Shown here: positions 17,891-26,158 of the stretch, in pieces
Layout of the letters: the number at the start of each line of letters is the position of its first letter
Numbering within the stretch: position 1 is the stretch's first letter
Assembly: GCF_029714365.1 (NCBI RefSeq)
Contig: NZ_CP121660.1
Location: 1,984,001 to 2,048,000, forward strand
Origin: Sinorhizobium terangae
GTDB taxonomy: Bacteria; Pseudomonadota; Alphaproteobacteria; Rhizobiales; Rhizobiaceae
Direction of reading: 5' to 3'
Length of the DNA: 64,000 nt
The notes under the pieces: generated by a model
What the model was told of the DNA's origin: nothing
Databases searched by the model: none
What the model saw: the letters and a program-made list of their open reading frames with translations, nothing else
Made by a program: the position numbers and the translations under genes

Positions 17891-18274
17891 TCACTCAGCG
17901 TGAAGTGACGGTTTGAAGCGACCAGCAAACGCTTCGATCGAACCGCGCCCGAAGCGCCTCAGCCGGCGCCTGACCAGAACGGACATGACGCGGGCGGCGG
18001 TGGAAAAGGTCATCTCGTCGAGCGGGCCATCGCCGCTCCAGGGCTTGCTAAGCCGATCGGTGACGATACCGATCATGTTGGCGGGCATGATATCGGTGCA
18101 AGGTTTCATCCAGTCGAAAACCTCGCTGATGGACAGGACCTTGCCTTCGAAGCGTACGGTCGGTTCAGGCATCCCCTCATCCCAGTCGTCATAGGCCTCG
18201 AGTGCATCTCGAAACAGATTCTGCAGGGTGATGGGGGCGTGCCCTTCGTAAAGGGCGGGCAGGAAATTCGTCAT
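17891..18274 (-). CDS. Hypothetical protein downstream of the urea transporter genes
   Basis: The 127-residue soluble protein has no domain I recognise. It is acidic in the first half (DALEAYDDWDEGMPEP) and basic near the end (RRRLRRFGRG). GGAGGAGA 6-13 bp before the ATG at 18274 fixes the start within a longer frame. It follows urtE on the same strand after 235 bp of comparatively AT-rich sequence, so it may have its own promoter. A terminator follows it. Confidence 0.65.
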   Translation of the reverse strand: MTNFLPALYEGHAPITLQNLFRDALEAYDDWDEGMPEPTVRFEGKVLSISEVFDWMKPCTDIMPANMIGIVTDRLSKPWSGDGPLDEMTFSTAARVMSVLVRRRLRRFGRGSIEAFAGRFKPSLHAE

Positions 18275-18509
18275 TAGGGTCTCCTCCGATTGGATAGGCC
18301 GGAAACGCGAAATGGCCAATTCTGTCAGCAGTAACGGATTGTGATGGGCCTTCACAAAAAGTGCAGCGGCAGTATGGTTCAAAGCAACGGGTAGCGCAAA
18401 CACAATCGATTGAAACACTGTATTTTTTCCCGGTCTCCGAAGGCAAGGCATGCTTCAAGAACGGACAAGGAGCTGAATTTTTTGGAATAATTTACCCAGT
18501 GGAAAACAG

Positions 18510-19205
18510 TCACACGGTCAGATGTCGCCGCGCCTCCGGCGTATCCAGCGTCTCGGCTGGTCCCTCGTGCACGAAAGCACCGCGGTCCATGATGTAGACG
18601 TGATCGGCAAGCTCGCGGCAGAAGTCGAGATATTGCTCGACGAGGAGGATCGCCATGCCGGTCGAATCCCGCAAGTATCTGATCGCGCGGCCAATATCCT
18701 TGATGATCGATGGCTGGATGCCCTCGGTCGGCTCGTCGAGCACCAGGATCTTGGGGCGGGTGACGAGCGCGCGACCGATGGCAAGCTGCTGCTGCTGGCC
18801 TCCGGAAAGATCCCCACCGCGCCGGCTGAGCATGGATTTCAGCACCGGAAACAGGTTGAAGATGTCCTCGGGTATCGAGCGCTCGGCCCGCTTCAGCGGC
18901 GCATAGCCGGTTTCGAGATTCTCCCTGACGCTGAGCAAGGGGAAAATCTCGCGGCCCTGCGGCACGTAACCGACGCCGAGCTTTGCCCGACGAAACGGCG
19001 CCAGGCCGTCGAGCCGCGTGCCGCTGAAGGAGATCGTGCCGCTCGTCACCGGATGCTGGCCGGTGATCGCCCTGAGTAGGCTCGACTTGCCGACGCCATT
19101 GCGCCCGAGCACGCAGGTGATCTTTCCCATCTCCGCCCTGATCGAGACGTTGCGCAGGGCTTGTGCTGCGCCGTAGTGAAGGCTGACGTTTTCAACGCTC
19201 AACAT
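18510..19205 (-). CDS. urtE: Urea ABC transporter ATP-binding protein UrtE
   Basis: The 231-residue ABC ATPase has Walker A (GRNGVGKSS), signature (LSGGQQQQLAIGRALV) and Walker B (ILVLDEPTEGIQPS). The EGIQPSII sequence after Walker B is typical of UrtE/LivF-type subunits. The ATG at 19205 has GGAAGGA before it; the longer frame lacks this. It is the last of five urt genes. Together the system imports urea as a nitrogen source. No urease genes are in the window. Confidence 0.92.
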   Translation of the reverse strand: MLSVENVSLHYGAAQALRNVSIRAEMGKITCVLGRNGVGKSSLLRAITGQHPVTSGTISFSGTRLDGLAPFRRAKLGVGYVPQGREIFPLLSVRENLETGYAPLKRAERSIPEDIFNLFPVLKSMLSRRGGDLSGGQQQQLAIGRALVTRPKILVLDEPTEGIQPSIIKDIGRAIRYLRDSTGMAILLVEQYLDFCRELADHVYIMDRGAFVHEGPAETLDTPEARRHLTV

Positions 19206-19231
19206 GGGTTGTTCCTTCCACGTGCTCTCGA

Positions 19232-19984
19232 TCATCGGCCGAGATAGTTTTCGATCACCTTCGGATCGCTGCTGACGAATTCGATCGAGCCCTCCGCCAG
19301 CACCGAGCCCTCCGCAAGGCAGGTCACCTTGACGCCGAGTTCACGGATGAAGCCCATGTCGTGCTCAACGACGACGACCGAGCGGGTCCTGGCGATTTCC
19401 TTGAGCAGCACGGCCGTCTCTACCGTCTCCGCATCGGTCATGCCGGCCACCGGCTCGTCGACGAGCAAGAGCTCCGGCTCCTGCGCGAGCAGCATGCCAA
19501 TCTCCAGCCATTGTTTCTGGCCATGTGAGAGGTTAGCGGCAAGGTCGTCGCGGCGCGCCGCGAGCCGCACGGTCGAAAGGATCTCCTCGATGCGGGTCCT
19601 GTCCTCGCCGGTCAGGCGATAGAACAGCGTCGCGAAGACGCCGCGGCTGCGGTTCAGCGCCAGTTCCAGATTGTCCCAGACCGTGTGGTTCTCAAAGACG
19701 GTCGGCTTCTGGAACTTCCGCCCGATGCCGAGCTGCGCAATCTCCGCCTCGTCCTTGCGTGTCAGATCGATATCGCCCTTGAAGAAGACCTCGCCCTCGT
19801 CCGGCCGGGTCTTGCCGGTGATGATGTCCATCATGGTCGTCTTGCCGGCACCGTTCGGACCGATGATCGCCCTGAGTTCGCCGGGTTCGATGACAAAGGA
19901 CAGCGAATTCAACGCCTTGAAGCCGTCGAAGGAGACGGAGACGCCGTCGAGATAGAGGAGGCTCCTGGGCTTCTTCTCGGTCAT
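19232..19984 (-). CDS. urtD: Urea ABC transporter ATP-binding protein UrtD
   Basis: The 250-residue ABC ATPase starts MTEKKPRSLLYLDGVSVSFDG. It has Walker A (GPNGAGKTTMMDIITGKTRP), signature (LSHGQKQWLEIGMLL) and Walker B (LLLVDEPVAGMTDAE). The LSHGQKQ form of the signature and VAGMTDAET tail are characteristic of UrtD. The open frame continues far upstream through the urtC region, but the ATG 5 bp after urtC ends is the sensible start. Confidence 0.93.
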   Translation of the reverse strand: MTEKKPRSLLYLDGVSVSFDGFKALNSLSFVIEPGELRAIIGPNGAGKTTMMDIITGKTRPDEGEVFFKGDIDLTRKDEAEIAQLGIGRKFQKPTVFENHTVWDNLELALNRSRGVFATLFYRLTGEDRTRIEEILSTVRLAARRDDLAANLSHGQKQWLEIGMLLAQEPELLLVDEPVAGMTDAETVETAVLLKEIARTRSVVVVEHDMGFIRELGVKVTCLAEGSVLAEGSIEFVSSDPKVIENYLGR

Positions 19985-19989
19985 GACAA

Positions 19990-21165
19990 TCACTCCGCGG
20001 CCATAGGTTCGGCGGCGGCAAGGCTCGCCACTTTGTCGTTCTCGCCTTCCTTTCGGGCGGCCTCGCGATAGGCCTTTCGGCGGGCAAGATATTGCTGTGC
20101 GGTGCCGACCACGCCCTTCGGCAGGAAGAGCGTGACGAGCACGAACAGCCCGCCGAGCGCAAACAGCCAGAATTCCGGGAAGGCCGCGGTGAAGATACTC
20201 TTTCCGCCGTTGACGAGGATTGCACCGATGATCGGGCCGATCAGCGTGCCGCGGCCGCCGACCGCCGTCCAGATCACCACCTCTATCGAATTGCCGGGCT
20301 CGAACTCGCCGGGATTGATGATGCCCACCTGCGGCACGTAGAGCGCGCCGGCGACGCCGGCCATCATCGCCGAAACAGTGAACGCGAAGAGCTTCATGTG
20401 TTCGACGCGATAGCCGAGAAAGCGGGTGCGGCTTTCCGCGTCGCGCAGCGCCACAAGCACCTTGCCGAACTTGGAGCGCACGATGCCCGAGGTAATGACG
20501 AGCGAGATGGCGAGCGCCAGGGCGGAGGCGGCAAAGAGGGCGGCGCGCGTGCCGTCCGCCTGGATGTTGAAGCCGAGAATGTCCTTGAAGTCGGTGAGGC
20601 CGTTGTTGCCGCCGAAGCCCATGTCGTTCCTGAAGAAGGCGAGCAGCAGGGCATAGGTCATGGCCTGGGTGATGATCGATAGATAGACGCCGTTGACCCG
20701 CGAGCGGAAGGCGAACCAGCCGAAGACGAAGGCAATGAGCCCCGGCACGAGCACCACCATCAGCGCCGCGAACCAGAACATGTCGAAGCCGTACCAGAAC
20801 CAGGGCAGTTCCTTCCAGTTGAGGAACACCATGAAATCCGGCAGCAGCGGATTGCCGTAGGAGCCGCGCGCGCCGATCTGGCGCATCAGGTACATGCCCA
20901 TGGCATAACCGCCGAGCGCGAAGAAGGCGGCGTGGCCGAGCGAGAGAATGCCGCAGAAGCCCCAGACGAGATCGAGCGCAAGCGCCAGCAGCGCATAGGT
21001 CAGGTACTTGCCGAAGAGCGAGACCAGATAGGTCGGCACGTGCAGCGGATGGTCCGGCGCGGTCAGCAGGTTCAACGCCGGCACCAGAACGGCAAGAGCG
21101 ATCAGGATCGCCACGGCGATGAGGATGGTGCGGTCGAGCGACTTGACGAGGAACGAGGTGATCAT
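19990..21165 (-). CDS. urtC: Urea ABC transporter permease UrtC
   Basis: The 391-residue polytopic protein belongs to the LivM-type permeases: LALDLVWGFCGILSLGHAAFFALGGYAMGMYLM, then EVVIWTAVGGRGTLIGPIIGA. The start overlaps the urtB stop (ATGA, 21162-21165). Its long first periplasmic segment (GARGSYGNPLLPDFMVFLNW) is a UrtC feature that distinguishes it from amino-acid permeases. Confidence 0.93.
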   Translation of the reverse strand: MITSFLVKSLDRTILIAVAILIALAVLVPALNLLTAPDHPLHVPTYLVSLFGKYLTYALLALALDLVWGFCGILSLGHAAFFALGGYAMGMYLMRQIGARGSYGNPLLPDFMVFLNWKELPWFWYGFDMFWFAALMVVLVPGLIAFVFGWFAFRSRVNGVYLSIITQAMTYALLLAFFRNDMGFGGNNGLTDFKDILGFNIQADGTRAALFAASALALAISLVITSGIVRSKFGKVLVALRDAESRTRFLGYRVEHMKLFAFTVSAMMAGVAGALYVPQVGIINPGEFEPGNSIEVVIWTAVGGRGTLIGPIIGAILVNGGKSIFTAAFPEFWLFALGGLFVLVTLFLPKGVVGTAQQYLARRKAYREAARKEGENDKVASLAAAEPMAAE

Positions 21166-22778
21166 GCTTCCACCGCCCGACCTTTAAGTGCAAACAGCCC
21201 GCGCGGCCGCTTCTGGATGAAGAGGATGATCAGCACGAGCACGAGGATCTTGCCGAGCACGGCGCCGGCATAGGGCTCGAGGAACTTGTTGAGGATGCCG
21301 AGCGAGAAGGCGCCGACCAGCGTGCCCCAGAGATTGCCGACGCCGCCGAAGACCACCACCATGAAGCTGTCGATGATGTAACCCTGGCCGAGGTTCGGCG
21401 AGACGTTGTCGATCTGCGAGAGCGCGACACCCGCCATGCCGGCAATGCCGGAGCCGAGCGCGAAAGTGAGCGCATCGACAACGGGCGTGCGGATGCCCAT
21501 CGAAGATGCCATGCGCCGGTTCTGCGTCACGGCCCGCATCTGAAGGCCCATCGGCGTCTTCTTCAGGAGGAAGAGCAAGCCGGCAAAGACGGTGAGCGCG
21601 AAAAGGATGATCCAGAGACGGTTCCAGGTGATCGTCAGCCCGCCAAGCTCGAAGGCGCCGGACATCCAGGAGGGATTGCCGACCTCCTGGTTTGTCGGAC
21701 CGAAGATCGAACGCACCGCCTGCTGCAGGATCAGCGATATGCCCCAGGTGGCGAGCAGCGTCTCGAGCGGGCGGCCGTACAGGAAGCGGATGACGCCCCG
21801 CTCGATCGCCAGACCGACGGCGCCGGTGAGCAGGAAGGCAAGCGGCAGCGCGATCGCAAGCGACCAGTCGAAAAGGGACGGAAAGGATGTGCGCACGACG
21901 TCCTGGACGAGGAAGGTCGTGTAGGCACCAAGCATGACCATTTCGCCATGCGCCATGTTGATGATGCCCATGACACCGAAGGTGATGGCAAGGCCGATTG
22001 CGGCAAGCAGCAGCACCGAGCCGAGCGAGAGCCCGTACCAAACGTTCTGGCCGGCCGCCCAAAGCGCCTGGACTTGTTCGATGCTCGCAAGCGCCGCCTC
22101 GATCTCTGGCTTCAGGGTCTTGTCGGCGGTGCCGAGAGCGGCCGACAGAATCGAGAGCGCCTCGCGGCCACCGCTTTGCTTCAGGGTTTGAACGGCCTGC
22201 CGCTTCTCCTCGCTGGACCGCTCGGAAGCGAGGACCGCCGTCGCGCGCGCTCGTTCGAGCAATCCGCGGATAGCCGCATCCTTCTCGGCAGCGAGCGCGT
22301 TCTCGATGGTCGGGAGCGCGTCCGCATTGGGCGACTGCAATACCGATTGCGCGGCCTTGAAGCGTTGACCGCGATCGGGGCTCAGCAGCGTCAAACCGCC
22401 GAGCGCCGTGCGCACGGCACGGCGCACGCTGTTGTTGACCTTGATCTTCTGCAGCGCGCTCTTCGGCGCCCCGCCGACGCTCTCGCCGGAAAGCGGATCC
22501 GTCAGCACCAGGTCCGCCCCGCTTTCATGCGTCACGAACACCTGGCCATCGGCCTTGCGGGCATAAAGATTGCCGTCGCCGAGCGCTTCGAGGACCGGCA
22601 CGATCTTGGGATCGCCGCTCTTCGCGAGTGCCGCGATATGTTCGTCCATGTCGGAGAGCTTCGCTGTACCGAGCGCGTTCACGAGATCGCGCAACGGCTC
22701 CTCAGCCCTCAGCCCCGCAGTCGGAATCACGGTCAAAAGGATCAGGGCCACAAGGACGGTTTGTAAGATGCGGTACAT
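21162..22778 (-). CDS. urtB: Urea ABC transporter permease UrtB
   Basis: The 538-residue protein has a signal peptide (MYRILQTVLVALILLTVIPTAGLRAEE), then about 220 soluble residues with helical HEAT-like character. The LivH-type membrane domain begins near residue 240 (GLSLGSVLLLAAIGLAITFGVMGIINMAHGEM). This signal plus extracytoplasmic domain plus permease layout is typical of UrtB and makes it much longer than LivH. A hairpin lies upstream, in the gap after urtA. Confidence 0.93.
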   Translation of the reverse strand: MYRILQTVLVALILLTVIPTAGLRAEEPLRDLVNALGTAKLSDMDEHIAALAKSGDPKIVPVLEALGDGNLYARKADGQVFVTHESGADLVLTDPLSGESVGGAPKSALQKIKVNNSVRRAVRTALGGLTLLSPDRGQRFKAAQSVLQSPNADALPTIENALAAEKDAAIRGLLERARATAVLASERSSEEKRQAVQTLKQSGGREALSILSAALGTADKTLKPEIEAALASIEQVQALWAAGQNVWYGLSLGSVLLLAAIGLAITFGVMGIINMAHGEMVMLGAYTTFLVQDVVRTSFPSLFDWSLAIALPLAFLLTGAVGLAIERGVIRFLYGRPLETLLATWGISLILQQAVRSIFGPTNQEVGNPSWMSGAFELGGLTITWNRLWIILFALTVFAGLLFLLKKTPMGLQMRAVTQNRRMASSMGIRTPVVDALTFALGSGIAGMAGVALSQIDNVSPNLGQGYIIDSFMVVVFGGVGNLWGTLVGAFSLGILNKFLEPYAGAVLGKILVLVLIILFIQKRPRGLFALKGRAVEA

Positions 22779-22831
22779 TCGCCCCTCGCATGGTTTCGCG
22801 TCGGTTTGCAGCGCGGCATCGGTGAAAATGC

Positions 22832-22865
22832 CCCTCCGTCCGAATGGACGCTTTCGGACGGAGGG
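22832..22865 (-). terminator. Strong hairpin between urtA and urtB
   Basis: CCCTCCGTCCGAA and TTCGGACGGAGGG form a perfect 13-bp stem with an 8-base loop. On the transcribed strand GCATTTTC follows. This is either a leaky terminator or an mRNA-protecting stem that would let UrtA be made in excess of the membrane subunits, as is common after binding-protein genes. Confidence 0.6.
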
Positions 22866-22952
22866 TATTTCGATCTATCGGTTCGTCATGAAACGACGTT
22901 GTCGAAGAAGGCCGATATGGTCTTTTCCGAGAACAAGTTCTTCGTCATGAAA

Positions 22953-24245
22953 TCAGGAGCCTTTGCCGCCGCATTTGCCCGTGGCGATGTTGAAGTTGCC
23001 GCAGGACATCGGCGCCCGCCAGTCGGCGATCAGGTCCTTCGAATCCGGCAGGTAATCCGACCACTCGTCGCCGACCACGAGGCCGGGGGTCTCCCAGACC
23101 GTCTCGAACTGGCCGTCCGCCTGGATCTCGCCGATCAGCACCGGCTTGGTGATGTGATGGTTCGGCATCATCGTGGAATAGCCGCCGGAAAGGTTCGGCA
23201 CGGAGATGCCGACCATCGCATCGAGCACGGCGTCGGTATCGGTGGTGCCGGCCTTTTCGACCGCCTTCAGCCACATGTTGAAGCCGATATAGTGGGCTTC
23301 CATCGGGTCGTTGGTGACCCGCTTGTCGTTCTTGGTATAGGCCTTCCAGGTCTTGATGAATTCGGCATTGGCCGGATTGTCAACCGACTGGAAGTAGTTC
23401 CAGGCGGCGAGGTGACCGACGAGCGGCCCGGTGTCGAGGCCGGCGAGTTCCTCCTCGCCGACCGAGAAGGCGACGACCGGGATTTCCTCCGCCTTGACGC
23501 CCTGGTTGGCGAGTTCCTTGTAGAAGGGCACGTTGGCGTCGCCGTTGATCGTCGAGACGACGGCGGTCTTCTTGCCGGCCGAGCCGAACTTCTTGATGTC
23601 GGAAACGATCGTCTGCCAGTCGGAATGGCCGAAGGGCGTGTAGTTGACCATGATGTCCTCGGGCTTCACGCCCTTGGAGATCAGATAGGCTTCGAGGATC
23701 TTGTTGGTGGTGCGCGGATAGACGTAGTCCGTGCCAGCGAGCACCCAGCGCTCGACCTCTTCGTTCTCCATCAGATAGTCGACGGCCGGGATCGCCTGCT
23801 GGTTCGGCGCAGCACCGGTATAGAAGACGTTGCGCTGGCTTTCCTCGCCCTCGTACTGGACCGGATAGAAGAGGATCGAGTTCAATTCCTCGAAAACCGG
23901 CAGCACGGATTTGCGCGAGACCGAAGTCCAGCAACCGAAGACGGCCGAGACCTTGTCGACGGAAATGAGCTCACGCGCCTTTTCGGCAAAGAGCGGCCAG
24001 TCGGAAGCCGGATCGACGACGACGGCCTCCAGCTTCTTGCCGAGCAGGCCGCCCTTCTTGTTCTGCTCATCGATCAGCATGAGCATGGCGTCTTTCAGCG
24101 TCGTTTCGGAGATTGCCATGGTGCCGGAAAGCGAATGAAGAATGCCGACCTTGATCGTGTCCTCGGCGGCGAAGGCGCCATTAAACGCGGTCGTCGCAAG
24201 GGCGGCAGCGAGGAATGCGCCGCAAACGCGTGCCCTGATAGTCAT
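22953..24245 (-). CDS. urtA: Urea ABC transporter substrate-binding protein UrtA
   Basis: The 430-residue protein has a Sec signal (ARVCGAFLAAALATTAFNGAFA) and the UrtA/AmiC-type fold. Diagnostic stretches are IKVGILHSLSGTMAISETTLKDA, VFGCWTSVSRKSVLPVFEE, LFYPVQYEGEE and AAPNQQAIPAVDYL. It binds urea in the periplasm. AGAGGGG lies 9 bp before the ATG at 24245. It is the first gene of urtABCDE, which in other bacteria is induced under nitrogen limitation. No convincing NtrC or sigma-54 site is seen here. Confidence 0.94.
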   Translation of the reverse strand: MTIRARVCGAFLAAALATTAFNGAFAAEDTIKVGILHSLSGTMAISETTLKDAMLMLIDEQNKKGGLLGKKLEAVVVDPASDWPLFAEKARELISVDKVSAVFGCWTSVSRKSVLPVFEELNSILFYPVQYEGEESQRNVFYTGAAPNQQAIPAVDYLMENEEVERWVLAGTDYVYPRTTNKILEAYLISKGVKPEDIMVNYTPFGHSDWQTIVSDIKKFGSAGKKTAVVSTINGDANVPFYKELANQGVKAEEIPVVAFSVGEEELAGLDTGPLVGHLAAWNYFQSVDNPANAEFIKTWKAYTKNDKRVTNDPMEAHYIGFNMWLKAVEKAGTTDTDAVLDAMVGISVPNLSGGYSTMMPNHHITKPVLIGEIQADGQFETVWETPGLVVGDEWSDYLPDSKDLIADWRAPMSCGNFNIATGKCGGKGS

Positions 24246-24395
24246 CGGATTGAACCCCTCTAGTTCTGGTCGCCGCAACGGGGCGGTGCTTGTTCTTGGC
24301 CGTTGCTTTACCGATCATCCGATGTTCGTGCTGCGCTGCACATACGCCATTCTACGTAGGTGGCGGGGGGAAGAAGGAAGATTTGCCCGAGTAAT

Positions 24396-24770
24396 TCAGG
24401 AAGCTCCCTGTTCAGAGCGTGGAGATCTGAAAATCACAACGAGACCGACGACCAGAACCACGAGCAGGATGATGTGAAATGTCTTGTCAGCCGTGGTCTG
24501 CGGGCCGATCCCCACGGCGATGGTGAAAGCGCCGACCAACGTCCCGAGAAGCGCAAATCCCTGAACCGCGAGGGCGATGAGGCGCGTCCGCCTTGGCGCG
24601 AAGATGCAAGCCAGCAGGCCAAGGATCAGGACTGCCGCAATCACGCCCTCCGCGGTCGCGGCGCGCGAATGCTCGTAGCCTTGATACAGAATGCCGGCGT
24701 GGACGAGTGAGGCGGCTGCAAACAGTATGGCCTCTAATCCGAGTATCGATCTTATCGAGGGGACAGGCAT
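24396..24770 (-). CDS. Small four-helix membrane protein, function unknown
   Basis: The 124-residue protein has four predicted transmembrane segments (SILGLEAILFAAASLVHAGI; GVIAAVLILGLLACIF; ALAVQGFALLGTLVGAFTIAVGI; FHIILLVVLVVGLVVIF). A basic loop (APRRTR) follows helix 2. AGGAG precedes the ATG at 24770, which I prefer over a frame 50 codons longer. It precedes urtA on the same strand with 150 bp between, so joint transcription is possible but not shown. Confidence 0.65.
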   Translation of the reverse strand: MPVPSIRSILGLEAILFAAASLVHAGILYQGYEHSRAATAEGVIAAVLILGLLACIFAPRRTRLIALAVQGFALLGTLVGAFTIAVGIGPQTTADKTFHIILLVVLVVGLVVIFRSPRSEQGAS

Positions 24771-24848
24771 CACATTGCTCCTCCTGGCACATCGGCCCGA
24801 AAATCGGACCCGATTTTCGGAAAGCACGATGCGTGGAATCAAAGAGTT

Positions 24849-25055
24849 AGAGCGTCCTTTGTGCGTCCCAAAGGACGCAGGCGCTGTAGACAGCTGATCC
24901 GACAATGGGTCTAGCATCATTGGGGGCCTAGCATCACCGGATCACTTCGCCGTGAGGCCTACGGCGCCCCGCGCCTAATGAGACGTGCTGTAGCATTTTG
25001 AATTGCTGCATGTTTTATCCTCTAATCGGCTTGGATCTAAGGAACCGTGCAGCAG
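24849..25055. repeat. Interspersed repeat, split copy
   Basis: One half (24849-24889) carries AGCGTCCTTTGTGCGTCC and GGCGCTGTAG. The other (about 24985-25055) carries TGCTGTAGCATTTTGAATT, GCTGCATGTTTT and the TCTAATCGGCTTGGATCTAA hairpin. About 95 bp separate them, unlike the compact copies at 16305 and 49938. This occupies most of the 357-bp gap between two divergent genes; I see no other gene there. Confidence 0.65.
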
Positions 25056-25127
25056 GCTCCGGCTTGAATCGAGAGCAAGCCGCTCCAATTCCCTCCAGCA
25101 AGTTCAGCCTGCATCCGGAGGGCGCCG

Positions 25128-26132
25128 ATGGACGTCTTTTCCTCAAAAGCCGGATCTTTCTCTGGTCGAATGCGGTTTCTCGCGCTGGCGGTGCTCGCCT
25201 CGGGCGTCGCTCTCGGCCCGGCACGCGCGGACGTTCTCGCCCGCGTTCCCGCGGCGCGCGAAATGGCGGTCTGCGGCGACACAGTGTTCGTCGGAACCAA
25301 GGGGTCCTCGGTCTATGCCGTGCCGTTGTCCGGCGGCGGCGCCCGACGAGTCGCCCGCGGGTTCTCCGCTGCGAACGGTGTCGCATGCACTGGCGATCGA
25401 TTGTTCGTCGCATCGAGGGACAGCGTAACCGCGTTCGACATCGGACGCGGGGGCGCTCTGACCGGCAGGCGCGATATTCGCCGCGGCCTGCCGAATTCGG
25501 GGGCCCATAGTTATCGCTATATCGCCGTTGGCCCCGATTCCCGGCTCTATGTCTCGTTCGGCTCGCCTTGCAACATTTGCCGGCCGCGCGGGCTGCAGGG
25601 CACGATCGTCAGCATGAACCAGGACGGGTCCGACCTTCGGCGCGTCGCCTGGGGTGTGCGCAACTCGGTCGGCTTCGACTGGCGCGGCGGCACCATGTAC
25701 TTTACCGACAACGGCGCCGACGGAATGGGCGACGATATCCCGCCCGATGAGCTCAACGCGCTTCGGCCGGGCGGCTTTTACGGCTTTCCGTATTTCGGAG
25801 GCCAGACGCGGCTCGAAGGGTTTGAGGACGCATCGCCGCCCGAGCGCCAGATTCCGCCCGTCTTCGACTTTCAGGCGCATGTCGCCGCCCTCGGCATCCA
25901 TTTCTTCCGCAGCCTCGGCGGCGACGCTCTGGTAGCCCAGCACGGCAGCTGGGACAGATCGGTTCCGGTCGGGTATCAGGTGGTGCGGGTGCGCTTCCGG
26001 GGCGGCCGGCCCGTCTCGGCGACGACTTTCCTCAGAAACGTCGGCCGGCCGGTGGACGTCAAGGAAGCGCCGGATGGTTCCGTCCTCGTTTCCGACGACG
26101 CCGGAGGTGCGATTCACATCTTCAGACGATGA
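25128..26132 (+). CDS. Exported PQQ-type sugar (sorbosone/aldose) dehydrogenase-like beta-propeller protein
   Basis: The 334-residue protein has an export signal (RFLALAVLASGVALGPARA) after a 14-residue lead. Repeated beta-propeller blades follow: VFVGTKGSSVYAVP, LFVASRDSVTAFD, YRYIAVGPDSRLYVSFGSPCNIC, FTDNGADGMGDDIPPDELN. The pattern matches the soluble glucose/sorbosone dehydrogenase family, whose members oxidise sugars in the periplasm, often with PQQ. GGAGGG before the ATG at 25128 supports that start, although ATG 25170 at the signal itself is possible. Substrate and cofactor are not proven. Confidence 0.78.
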   Translation: MDVFSSKAGSFSGRMRFLALAVLASGVALGPARADVLARVPAAREMAVCGDTVFVGTKGSSVYAVPLSGGGARRVARGFSAANGVACTGDRLFVASRDSVTAFDIGRGGALTGRRDIRRGLPNSGAHSYRYIAVGPDSRLYVSFGSPCNICRPRGLQGTIVSMNQDGSDLRRVAWGVRNSVGFDWRGGTMYFTDNGADGMGDDIPPDELNALRPGGFYGFPYFGGQTRLEGFEDASPPERQIPPVFDFQAHVAALGIHFFRSLGGDALVAQHGSWDRSVPVGYQVVRVRFRGGRPVSATTFLRNVGRPVDVKEAPDGSVLVSDDAGGAIHIFRR

Positions 26133-26158
26133 CACGGGACAGGAGCGCTTCCCCGCCC

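Noticed and set aside
24320..24365. Possible sigma-54 promoter (TGGC...GC, minus strand) upstream of urtA
   Set aside because: Only the GG and GC cores fit; the -12 element is poor.
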